Shown here: piece after piece, positions 1 through 6,678 of the stretch
Numbering within the stretch: position 1 is the first letter of the stretch
Layout: each line of letters begins with the position of its first letter
From: Pseudomonadota bacterium
GTDB taxonomy: Bacteria; Desulfobacterota; Desulfobacteria; Desulfobacterales; Desulfobacteraceae
Length of the DNA: 18,782 nucleotides
Assembly: GCA_018816605.1 (NCBI GenBank)
Contig: JAHIVS010000031.1
Span: forward strand, 1 to 18,782
Direction: 5' to 3'
Notes under the pieces: model-generated
Databases searched by the model: none
What the model saw: only the letters and a program-made list of their open reading frames with translations
Told to the model about the DNA's origin: nothing
Translations under genes and position numbers: made by a program

Positions 1-792
1 GATCTGGCCGATGCAGAAGGGTATGTCTGTTGTCCTGCCTTTGGTGCCTTCCCTTCCACGGATGATGATTCCTATCTTGCTTCCAGCGGGTGGAATTTGT
101 CCATCGCAGAAGCCAAGGGACTGGATATCATGGTTCAGTGCGGCTCCTGCTATAGCTCTTTGCGCATGGGCCGGGATCACCTCGCCCATGATGAGGTCAA
201 GCTTGCAAGGGTAAATGAACTTTTAGAGCTGACCGGCCGGAAGCTTGAATGCAAAACAAAGGTTCGCCATGTATCTGAAATTCTCTATAACGAAGTGGGG
301 GCCCAAAAGATTTCCCAGACCCTCAAAAAGAATCTTGAGGGTCTCCACGGGGTGGTACAATATCCCTGCCATACCCTTTTTCCCAGTGAAATCGTCGGGT
401 TTGAAGAATCTCCCCGGCAGCCCAAGGCTTTGAGAGTTTTGACCGAGGCCCTGGGGGCAACGGTTGACACATACAGCCGTGAACTTCAATGCTGCGGGGG
501 TGCCGGCGGGTTTTCAAAAAGCACGCCAAAAGAGGCCACAGCCTTTGTAAAATCCAAGCTGGATGCCATCCTTGAAGAAACAAAGGCCGATTTCATTGTT
601 GTTTCCTGTATTACCTGTCTGATGTATCTGGACAATATCCAGAAAAAATTGAACGAGGCAGAAGGTACGGATAAATATCATATCCCGGTGTTTGACTATA
701 ATCAGCTGTTGGCGCTTTGCATGGGATTTGATCCAAAACAGGTGGCCTCCATCTGCACTGTCCCGAGAAATTCGGTGATAGACCGAATCTAG
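1..792 (+). CDS. HdrB-like heterodisulfide reductase subunit, 5'-truncated by window edge
   Basis: C-terminal 263 residues of a two-CCG-domain iron-sulfur protein; the frame is open from base 1, so the true start lies upstream. Numbering from the first codon in the window, the first cysteine cluster has C10-C11, 35 residues, then C47-x2-C50. The second has YPCH (C123), CCGG (C164-C165) and C203-x2-C206. Paired CCG clusters like these bind the non-cubane 4Fe-4S clusters of HdrB, where disulfide or other thiol/electron-transfer chemistry occurs. The tail (PVFDYNQLLALCMGFDP) fits the HdrB family end and argues against a generic CCG protein. HdrB and the HdrD/TmcB-type relatives share these domains, so the physiological complex cannot be fixed without the upstream genes. 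It is a cytosolic electron-transfer subunit by family. A 7-bp inverted repeat lies just before the stop, and a universal stress gene follows after 71 bases. Confidence 0.85.
   Translation, partial: DLADAEGYVCCPAFGAFPSTDDDSYLASSGWNLSIAEAKGLDIMVQCGSCYSSLRMGRDHLAHDEVKLARVNELLELTGRKLECKTKVRHVSEILYNEVGAQKISQTLKKNLEGLHGVVQYPCHTLFPSEIVGFEESPRQPKALRVLTEALGATVDTYSRELQCCGGAGGFSKSTPKEATAFVKSKLDAILEETKADFIVVSCITCLMYLDNIQKKLNEAEGTDKYHIPVFDYNQLLALCMGFDPKQVASICTVPRNSVIDRI
770..788. repeat. Inverted repeat ATTCGGT-N5-ACCGAAT at end of HdrB-like gene
   Basis: Perfect 7-bp arms at 770-776 and 782-788 with a 5-base spacer, two bases before the stop codon. The left arm and spacer (TTCGGTGATAGAC, 771-783) recur almost exactly at 801-813 (TTCGGTGATTGAC), the second copy running into a TTGACA -35-like box. 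No T-run follows, so it is not a clear intrinsic terminator. An operator or a processing hairpin are alternatives. Confidence 0.4.
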
Positions 793-808
793 CAGGGCTA
801 TTCGGTGA

Positions 809-836
809 TTGACAATCTCCATAAGAATGGTATGGA
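809..836 (+). promoter_or_regulatory. Possible sigma-70-type promoter for the first usp gene
   Basis: TTGACA at 809-814 is followed after 16 bases by TATGGA at 831-836, about 28 bases upstream of the usp start. The -35 is perfect but the -10 is only moderate and the spacer one short of optimal. The element lies in the short gap after the HdrB-like gene, so it could give usp independent expression. It remains equally possible that usp is read through from upstream. Confidence 0.35.
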
Positions 837-863
837 TTAATAAACAGTATGTAGAGGGGCGAT

Positions 864-1715
864 ATGTTTAAAAAAATATTATTTGCAACATCCACAACAA
901 AAGCCTGTGACCCGGCTGCCAGGGTAGCCTTTAACATCTCTGATCTTTACAAGGCCCATATGAATATTTTTCATGTCATCGAAGGCGCAATCCCGGGCGA
1001 CACCCGGTCAGAGGCGGATGAAAAGAAAAAAATCAAAGCCTATTATGCAGACCAGTTGCCCAAAGCCGTAAGCCATGAAATCAAAATTGCCCTGGGCGAG
1101 CCCCACAGTGAAATTCTAGGGGAGATCGGCCGTAACAAACCCGATCTTCTCGTGATGGGTGTCAGCACCGGCGGAGAAGCCAGTCTTGAAAATAGGGTTG
1201 AAAGTGCGGGGTCGACGTTTCAGAAAGTGGTAAAAGCATCCCTTTGCCCGGTATTGATTGTGAATCGTGCGGCTGCCTCTTTCTGGGGTTCCATTTCCAA
1301 TGTGGTTTTTGCCACTGATTTTTCAGCTTCATCGGACAACGCTTTTGAGTTTTCTTGTAAACTGGCAAGGGAAACCGCCTGCGAACTCCATATTTTCCAT
1401 GCCCAGAATACGCGCTTGACGCCCACTTCCAAAAATTTTGACCAGGATGCCATAGAAGGGCGCATCCGGGAAAAACTTCGGTTTTCCCGGGGAAAATATG
1501 CTGCCAAAATGGACGGGATCAAGACCTATTCAATTGAAGTCTGGGAAGGCAATCCCTATACGGAGATTGTAAAGTATGCCAGGGAGAAATATGCAGACCT
1601 GATTGTCATGGCACAGGATTCCCAAAATCCCGGATCCCAAACCCATGAATTGGGCAGTACGATTAAGCAGGTGATCCTCCGTGCCGGTTGCCCTGTCCTC
1701 TGCCTAAACAAATAA
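864..1715 (+). CDS. Tandem-domain universal stress protein (UspA family)
   Basis: 283 residues with two UspA folds in tandem. Domain 1 starts MFKKILFAT and ends around GSTFQKVVKASLCPVLIVNR. Domain 2 starts near SNVVFATDFSASS and ends with LGSTIKQVILRAGCPVLCLNK. Each half keeps the terminal G-S-T strand and the hydrophobic CPVL strand. The glycine-rich nucleotide loop (G-x2-G-x9-G-S/T) is reasonably preserved in domain 1 (MGVSTGG, later GST) but eroded in domain 2 (MAQDSQNP), so ATP binding may be restricted to one half. Family members are cytosolic stress-linked nucleotide-binding proteins with no fixed reaction. The start follows AGAGGGG at 853-859. A CheY-like receiver follows after 43 bases. 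It is paralogous to the usp at 6679, sharing the opening sequence, the SFW/CFW inter-domain junction and the ending. Confidence 0.93.
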   Translation: MFKKILFATSTTKACDPAARVAFNISDLYKAHMNIFHVIEGAIPGDTRSEADEKKKIKAYYADQLPKAVSHEIKIALGEPHSEILGEIGRNKPDLLVMGVSTGGEASLENRVESAGSTFQKVVKASLCPVLIVNRAAASFWGSISNVVFATDFSASSDNAFEFSCKLARETACELHIFHAQNTRLTPTSKNFDQDAIEGRIREKLRFSRGKYAAKMDGIKTYSIEVWEGNPYTEIVKYAREKYADLIVMAQDSQNPGSQTHELGSTIKQVILRAGCPVLCLNK

Positions 1716-1758
1716 AGCTAACCCAGGCAAATTAGCGTTAACTGTGATGGAGAAGAAA

Positions 1759-2109
1759 ATGAAAAAAATTCTTATAATTGATGATGATGTCAGTATTCAA
1801 AAGTATCTGACCAATTTATTTAAAGACAACGGGTATGCGCCGACGGTTGCGGAAAATGCCGGGCAGGCATGGGACCTTGTCAGCGCGGATTCCTTTGATT
1901 TGATCACCCTGGATTTGGAAATGCCCGGCGAGTGGGGAACACGGTTTTTCAGCAAGCTTGCCCAGGACAAGGCGAAAAAAAATATCCCGGTCATTGTCAT
2001 CAGCGGGATGTCCGGCAATGAATACGCCATCCCCAAGGCGGTTGCAAGCCTGACAAAACCCTTTGACCAGAAAGAATTGTTAAAGATCGTTCGGGATGTT
2101 TTAAAATAA
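1759..2109 (+). CDS. Single-domain CheY/Spo0F-like response regulator
   Basis: 116 residues, a receiver domain and nothing else. The acidic pocket is D8-D10 (LIIDDD), the phospho-acceptor is D52 (ITLDLEMP), the switch Ser is S82 (VISG) and the conserved Lys is K100 (LTKPFD). All catalytic residues of a working phosphoreceiver are present. There is no output domain, so it must act through protein contact or as a phosphorelay shuttle. I chose ATG 1759 because GGAG at 1749-1752 lies 6 bases before it and the protein then opens MKKILIIDDD. Upstream GTG 1744 and ATG 1747 are in frame but have the ribosome site inside them. It is probably co-transcribed with the preceding usp and is followed by a hairpin terminator. 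Confidence 0.92.
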   Translation: MKKILIIDDDVSIQKYLTNLFKDNGYAPTVAENAGQAWDLVSADSFDLITLDLEMPGEWGTRFFSKLAQDKAKKNIPVIVISGMSGNEYAIPKAVASLTKPFDQKELLKIVRDVLK

Positions 2110-2134
2110 CCAAGCAAACGATCTGCTGCCATAT

Positions 2135-2163
2135 CAAAAGGATACACCCATTGTATCCTTTTG
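2135..2163 (+). terminator. Hairpin terminator after usp/CheY unit
   Basis: Perfect 12-bp arms (CAAAAGGATACA at 2135-2146 and TGTATCCTTTTG at 2152-2163) around a 5-base CCCAT loop, 26 bases after the receiver stop. The descending arm contains TTTT, but no long T-run follows the stem. The A-rich ascending arm with T-rich descending arm could act in both directions. Position at the end of a unit before a long gap supports a terminator role. Confidence 0.6.
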
Positions 2164-2347
2164 CGTCTATTGCATAACCCTCTGTTATTATAGGCGCAAC
2201 TCCTAATAAATCCAGATCATATCCCCTGCATTGTCAAATGGTGTCACACTGATTCTCAATTTCGTCCAGAGGCCATTCAATCTGTTTTTAAAAAATATAC
2301 CATGGTTACAGACAGATAGGTAACTCCCTATCCAAGGAGCGGATGCA

Positions 2348-2470
2348 ATGAAACGCTGTCCGGAGAAGACAACGCAAGAATTGCCGGAGATATCCCGGGT
2401 CGGGGAGGGAATTATAAATTTTTCGAAATGTTGGAATAGTTCAAAGGCATTTTTGAATATTCCAGAATAA
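2348..2470 (+). CDS. Possible 40-residue small ORF of unknown function
   Basis: ATG 2348 follows AAGGAG (2334-2339) with an 8-base gap, an unusually good ribosome-binding site for an otherwise empty region. The frame runs 40 codons to TAA at 2468-2470. The peptide starts MKRCPEKTTQELPE and ends NIPE, with two cysteines and no membrane segment. I do not recognise it. Its last third is also the 33-base near-palindrome, so the sequence may instead be regulatory DNA. The only support for coding is the ribosome site, so confidence is low. Confidence 0.3.
   Translation: MKRCPEKTTQELPEISRVGEGIINFSKCWNSSKAFLNIPE
2432..2464. repeat. 33-base near-perfect palindrome upstream of kinase operon
   Basis: TGGAATA (2432-2438), a single G bulge, TTCAAA (2440-2445), six-base centre, TTTGAA (2452-2457), TATTCCA (2458-2464). 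That is 13 paired bases per arm. No T-run follows. It is centred near 2448, about 105 bases upstream of the -24 box at 2552, a typical distance for the binding site of a sigma-54 activator. It could equally fold as an RNA hairpin if the region is transcribed. Confidence 0.5.
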
Positions 2471-2551
2471 AAAAGGCCCCCAAGGCGCTTGAAAACCCGG
2501 GTTGAGATTTAACCAATTGTAATTATAGATAAAATTGCAAACGGGTTGCCA

Positions 2552-2567
2552 TGGCATGGTTTCTGCT
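2552..2567 (+). promoter_or_regulatory. Sigma-54-type (-24/-12) promoter candidate
   Basis: TGGCATGGTTTCTGCT has GG at 2553-2554 and GC at 2565-2566 separated by exactly 10 bases. It differs from the TGGCACGRNNNTTGCW consensus at two positions (T for C in the -24 box, C for the first T of the -12 box). Transcription would start near 2578, about 110 bases before the kinase ATG at 2687. The 33-base palindrome upstream could be an activator site. This is the only good match I found in the window's intergenic DNA. Confidence 0.5.
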
Positions 2568-2686
2568 ATTCAATCTAGCGGATTCTTATGTTTTTATGGA
2601 CACCCCAAAGCGGTAGCATGGATCCCGGGCGCTGTTCACAAAAGGACCAGAAGGTTCACCTGATAAATAGTATAGGGACAAACTGT

Positions 2687-4981
2687 ATGCTGAAAAAAAT
2701 TATGCATAGAAAAGGCCTCACCCTTAAGCTGTTGATTCCTGTGGGTATGGTTCTTTTTGCCACTATTTTTATCTGGTCCCATTATAGTGCCGGCTACCAG
2801 AAACGCATTCTCATCGACAAGGCAGTTTCGGATGTGGATAAGTTCTGTAATTCTGTGTTGAAACTCACCTGGTTTGCCATGCTCCACAGTCCCAGTGAGG
2901 ATATGCAGGATATTTTGAAATCCATGTCCGATTACAATGACATTGAAGAGATCCGCATATTCAACAGCCAGGGCCAGGTGCGCTTTTCAAACGAAAGCGC
3001 AGAGCTTGGAACCTTTGGACAAAAACAGGACATTGCCTGCAATATTTGTCACAGCAAAGAACCGCCGGTCATGAAAATTGATATCAAAGACCGGATACGG
3101 ATGTTTGAGTCCGAAGAGGGTGAGTTAAAGCTCGGGGTGATCAACCCTATTTTAAATGCGCCCTCCTGTTCGGCTTCCGACTGCCATTATCATCCGGCAG
3201 ACATCAAAAAGCTTGGCACTCTGGATGTGGTGGTATCCCTTAAAGCCGTCAAACAGGAGATTGCCCGGAGCAGGAAAATGTTTGTCTGGACGGCCGTCTA
3301 TCTTTTCGGCACCCTGGCCGCCACCATCTGTATCATCGTCTTTTTCAGGGTAACCCACCCCATCAACCGGTTGATCGCAGATACCCGGAGTATTGCAAAG
3401 GGGGATTTTGCAGTCCTTAAAAACGATTCTCCTCCAGGAGACGAAATCGGACAGCTCTCTATGGCCATCAATGATATGGGAATGGAAATCCATGAAAAGC
3501 AGACGGAGCTGAACCGTCAAAAGGACATATACCGCCATTTGTTTGAGCAGGTGCCCTGTACCATTACCGTCCAGAACAGAGAATATGAACTGATTGAGTT
3601 TAACCAGGAGTTTGCCCGCAAATTTAATCCCGAGTATGGGGATTATTGCTATGCTGCCTACAAGGATCTGGATGCCAAATGTCTCAACTGCCCGGTTGAA
3701 AAAACCTTTCTGGACGGCAAATCCCACTTCAGTGAGGAATCGGGCATCAATAAGGACGGATCCATCGCCCATTGGTTTGTAAAAACCGCTCCTTTAAAGG
3801 ATGAAAACGGAAATATCGTGGCAGCCATGGAGATGAGTCTGGATATCAGTCGCCGGAAAAAACTGGAGGAAGAGGTTAGGATTTCGGAAAAAAAATACCA
3901 GGCTATTTTTAAAAATATTCCCAATCCTGTGTTTATTCTGGACAAGGACCGGCTGACCATACTGGACTGCAATGATTCAGCCTTGTCTGTCTATGGATAT
4001 GGCCGGGATGAGCTCAGGGGAAAGGGGTTTGACATTGTTTTCCCCAGCAGCAAGGAATTTGACCGCATCAAGAACAATATCACGGTCTGTTTCCACGAAC
4101 GCATTGTAAACCTAAGAAAAAATGAAGATTATCTGTATGCCAATATCTGGATCAGCCCAGCTGATTTTGCAGATAAAAAGGTTCTCATTGTCACGGCAGT
4201 CGACATCACCAATTCCGTTGAAACAGAGCACCAGCTGATCCAGGCCGGCAAAATGGCCACCCTGGGAGAAATGGCCACGGGCGTGGCCCACGAGCTCAAC
4301 CAGCCGTTGTCGGTCATCAAGACCGCCTCGGGCTTTATTGCCCGGAAACTGGGCACAGACCAAAAAATCGACCGGGCCATTTTAAAGACCTTGTCCGATG
4401 AAATTGAAACCCATGTGGACCGGGCCTCCAAAATCACCAACCACATGCGCCTGTTCGGCCGAAAATCTGTCTTTAAAAAGGAAGCCGTTAATATCAATGA
4501 CATCCTGAAACGGGCCTTTGATATTTTCAGCCAGCAGCTCAAGCTGCGGGAAATTTCCGTGATTTGGGATCTTTCCGAAGACTTGCCGGTGCTGAATGCG
4601 GATCCGGTTCGCCTGGAACAGGTTTTCATCAATATGCTGCTCAATTCAAGGGATGCCATTGTGGCCAAGTTTAACGGATCAAGCACGCCGAAAAACGATA
4701 AACGGGAGATTACGCTGTCGACCCGGACGGAGGCCGATAAGATCCGGGTGAAAATAAGGGATACCGGCCTTGGTATTTCCAGCAGCGACATTGATAAGAT
4801 TTTTGAGCCTTTTTTTACCACAAAGAAAATCGGGGAAGGAACGGGCCTTGGCCTGTCCATCTCCTACGGCATCATAAAAGAGTCTGGCGGCGAGATCTTT
4901 GTACACAACAATAAGGACGGGGGGGTCACTTTTATTCTGCTGTTCGGCACCCAAGCGAGGCAAGATGGAAAACATGCATAA
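2687..4981 (+). CDS. Membrane sensor histidine kinase with two c-type haem motifs, HAMP and two PAS domains
   Basis: 764 residues. TM1 is about 12-32 and TM2 about 199-221, bracketing a roughly 165-residue periplasmic loop. That loop holds CNICH (C118, C121, H122), a canonical CxxCH haem c site, and CSASDCH (C161, C166, H167), a CX4CH variant. HAMP follows (about 222-275). PAS1 (about 285-395) contains C321, C332 and C335 in a CY...C-x2-CPVEKTF motif. PAS2 is at about 405-510. The HisKA box is GVAHELNQPLSVIK with phospho-acceptor H535. The ATPase has an N box (NMLLNSRDAI), DTGLGI and GEGTGLGLS. It probably senses periplasmic redox state or a haem ligand and phosphorylates the downstream receivers. 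ATG 2687 is preferred over 2588 because AGGGA lies at 2674-2678 and the frame then starts just before TM1. The 3' end overlaps the next gene by 17 bases. Confidence 0.92.
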   Translation: MLKKIMHRKGLTLKLLIPVGMVLFATIFIWSHYSAGYQKRILIDKAVSDVDKFCNSVLKLTWFAMLHSPSEDMQDILKSMSDYNDIEEIRIFNSQGQVRFSNESAELGTFGQKQDIACNICHSKEPPVMKIDIKDRIRMFESEEGELKLGVINPILNAPSCSASDCHYHPADIKKLGTLDVVVSLKAVKQEIARSRKMFVWTAVYLFGTLAATICIIVFFRVTHPINRLIADTRSIAKGDFAVLKNDSPPGDEIGQLSMAINDMGMEIHEKQTELNRQKDIYRHLFEQVPCTITVQNREYELIEFNQEFARKFNPEYGDYCYAAYKDLDAKCLNCPVEKTFLDGKSHFSEESGINKDGSIAHWFVKTAPLKDENGNIVAAMEMSLDISRRKKLEEEVRISEKKYQAIFKNIPNPVFILDKDRLTILDCNDSALSVYGYGRDELRGKGFDIVFPSSKEFDRIKNNITVCFHERIVNLRKNEDYLYANIWISPADFADKKVLIVTAVDITNSVETEHQLIQAGKMATLGEMATGVAHELNQPLSVIKTASGFIARKLGTDQKIDRAILKTLSDEIETHVDRASKITNHMRLFGRKSVFKKEAVNINDILKRAFDIFSQQLKLREISVIWDLSEDLPVLNADPVRLEQVFINMLLNSRDAIVAKFNGSSTPKNDKREITLSTRTEADKIRVKIRDTGLGISSSDIDKIFEPFFTTKKIGEGTGLGLSISYGIIKESGGEIFVHNNKDGGVTFILLFGTQARQDGKHA

Positions 4982-6137
4982 AATATATACCATCCTGCTG
5001 GTGGACGATGAGGAAGGAATCCGCAATGTTTTGGACATTACCCTTACCCATGCCGGGTTCAAGGTGGTGCTGGCCGCTGACGGGGATTCGGGGTTTAAGA
5101 CCTTTTTGGCCCAAAAGCCGGATATTGTGATTACGGATATCAAAATGCCGGGCATTGGTGGAATTGACCTTTTAAAGCAGATTAAACAGATCAGTCCGGA
5201 TACGGAAGTGATAATGATCACAGGGCATGGGGACATGGACCTTGCCGTGAAAAGCCTTCAGTATGAGGCAGCCGATTTTATTACAAAACCCATTGACAGC
5301 AGCGAGTTGGAGTTATCCGTTAAAAAAGCCGTGGACCGGATGTCCATCAACCAGCGAATGAAAGCTTACATGGACGACCTTGAGAAGGTGATCCGAAAAA
5401 AAGACAGGGAAATCGACGAATCCCAAAGCCTTGCCACCATCGGCCAGACCGTGGCCGGCATGTCCCATGTGATCAAAAACATTGCCGGAGGTCTCAAGGG
5501 GTCTTCCTTTATCCTTGAACAGGGCATTGAAAATGAAAACAGGGAGTACCTGGTAAAGGGCTGGGAAATGATGAAGGGCAATATTAACAAGATCACCAAT
5601 CTGTCCTTGGATCTGCTCAACTATGCCAAAACCAGCCGCCCCAAACTCAAACAGGTCAATCCCAACCATCCGGCACTGGAGGTGGTCGAACTTTTGTCAT
5701 CCAGGGCAAGGGAAACGCACATAAATCTCACACTCCATCCTCTGGATAAGGAATTGTCCATCATGGTGGATGGTGACGCCATTTATACCGTTATTTTCAC
5801 CCTGGTCACCAATGCCCTGGATGCCTGTGAAGAAAAAAGCGAAGGCCCAGGAGTCGTGACAGACAAACAAGTGGATATTTTTGTGGAACAGCAGGCCAAC
5901 TGGATTGTCTACCGGGTCCGGGACAATGGAGACGGAATGGATGACACTATCAGCGGGGTCCTGTTCAAGGAGTTCATTACCACCAAGGGAACCCGGGGAA
6001 CCGGTTTTGGTTTGATGACCGCCAAAAAAATCATTGATGAACACGAGGGGCGTATCCTGTTTGAAACCGGAAAAGGCCAGGGCTCCATATTTGTCATAAA
6101 GATTCCTTTGCAGCCGGTAGAAACGGGAAGGCGGTGA
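4965..6137 (+). CDS. Receiver-first histidine kinase (REC-HisKA-like-HATPase)
   Basis: 390 residues, no membrane segment. The receiver domain (about 8-125) has VDDEEG, phospho-acceptor D58 (VITDIKMPG), the ITGHGD loop and the FITKP lysine. A short coiled linker leads to a dimerisation/phospho-acceptor helix with H168 in MSHVIKNIAGGLKG. There the usual H-E/D is H-V. A GHKL ATPase follows with N box (VTNALDACEE), DNGDGM and GTRGTGFGLM. The order receiver then kinase suggests the receiver controls its own kinase, or passes phosphate from the haem-motif sensor just upstream. The start is ATG 4965 (GAGG 4957-4960), inside the end of the sensor gene; ATG 4974 is an alternative. It is translationally coupled to the sensor, and the next gene begins 2 bases after its stop. 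Confidence 0.9.
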   Translation: MENMHKIYTILLVDDEEGIRNVLDITLTHAGFKVVLAADGDSGFKTFLAQKPDIVITDIKMPGIGGIDLLKQIKQISPDTEVIMITGHGDMDLAVKSLQYEAADFITKPIDSSELELSVKKAVDRMSINQRMKAYMDDLEKVIRKKDREIDESQSLATIGQTVAGMSHVIKNIAGGLKGSSFILEQGIENENREYLVKGWEMMKGNINKITNLSLDLLNYAKTSRPKLKQVNPNHPALEVVELLSSRARETHINLTLHPLDKELSIMVDGDAIYTVIFTLVTNALDACEEKSEGPGVVTDKQVDIFVEQQANWIVYRVRDNGDGMDDTISGVLFKEFITTKGTRGTGFGLMTAKKIIDEHEGRILFETGKGQGSIFVIKIPLQPVETGRR

Positions 6138-6139
6138 GT

Positions 6140-6676
6140 ATGGAAAAAATCTGTCTGACAAAAGACGGCATTATTTTAAAAAGAGACAAGCCTGTCACCG
6201 ATATTGTTTTTTCCTTTTTGTCCCACACCCTTGTTCTGGAACCGGGATTCACCCTGGCCTCCTTTTTTGATCTGGTGGCAAATTATCCGGAACTTCTAAA
6301 ATTGTCCCAATTGCTGGGCGCCTTGCTGGCCATGGCCAAAACCGGCAAGAAACAATTTGCCAAAGCCCATGAGATCGAGGGGCTGGTGTTTTATAAAACC
6401 ATTGCCATGAAAGGATTTCCAGGGAAAGCGTCGATCCAGATATACAATTGCCTGAAAGGAATAAAGGAGAATGAAACCCGCGCCTTGAAATTTTTCCAGA
6501 TGGAAAGTTTATTGGAACATGAACTGATTCTGGGGGATTTGAAACATATCATCTTTGGGGATGGGCAAGATATGTTTACCTATGAAACCTTTTATTCTCT
6601 TTTTGAGCTGATAGAAGGGATTACATGGGAATTGTCTTTTAATTTTAACCCGTTACAATGTTCCATAAGGGGGTAG
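6140..6676 (+). CDS. Unrecognised 178-residue protein within the signalling operon
   Basis: I do not recognise a family. The protein (MEKICLTKDGIILKRDKP...) looks soluble and mostly helical, with a leucine-rich stretch at about 45-65 (FDLVANYPELLKLSQLLGAL). It has no signal peptide, convincing membrane helix or metal motif. Its second half has several aromatic and acidic residues. ATG 6140 is preferred because GGAAGG (6126-6131) lies 8 bases upstream. GTG 6134 is in frame and would overlap the previous stop by 4 bases. The stop is 2 bases before the next usp, whose ribosome site lies inside this gene's 3' end. It is therefore an integral part of the operon. An adaptor or regulator of the kinases or UspA is a guess from position only. 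Confidence 0.75.
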   Translation: MEKICLTKDGIILKRDKPVTDIVFSFLSHTLVLEPGFTLASFFDLVANYPELLKLSQLLGALLAMAKTGKKQFAKAHEIEGLVFYKTIAMKGFPGKASIQIYNCLKGIKENETRALKFFQMESLLEHELILGDLKHIIFGDGQDMFTYETFYSLFELIEGITWELSFNFNPLQCSIRG

Positions 6677-6678
6677 TT

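Larger units (their letters stand above)
2164..2686. other. Long intergenic region upstream of haem-motif kinase
   Basis: Between the terminator and the kinase start there is no ORF of normal size. It contains a possible 40-codon ORF (2348-2470), a near-palindrome of 33 bases (2432-2464), the 10-base palindrome AACCCGGGTT (2494-2503) and a sigma-54-like element (2552-2567). A short inverted repeat GATAGG/CCTATC also lies near 2314-2332. I see no tRNA and recognise no riboswitch. Confidence 0.6.

Noticed and set aside
514..937. Overlapping minus-strand frames of about 100 codons at 514-822 and 611-937
   Set aside because: They lie opposite well-supported + strand genes, have no recognisable domain or ribosome site, and follow from the codon bias of the real genes.
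2588..2686. Upstream in-frame ATG 2588 as kinase start
   Set aside because: It would add 33 residues lacking family features before TM1 and would fall only about 10 bases after the predicted sigma-54 start. ATG 2687 has a ribosome site.
3152..4860. Long minus-strand open frames (206 and 243 codons) under the haem-motif kinase
   Set aside because: They are antisense to conserved HAMP, PAS and kinase motifs on the + strand. Their translations show no family pattern.
4679..5236. 185-codon minus-strand frame across the kinase/receiver junction
   Set aside because: Shadow of the conserved ATPase and receiver domains; no start context or domain.
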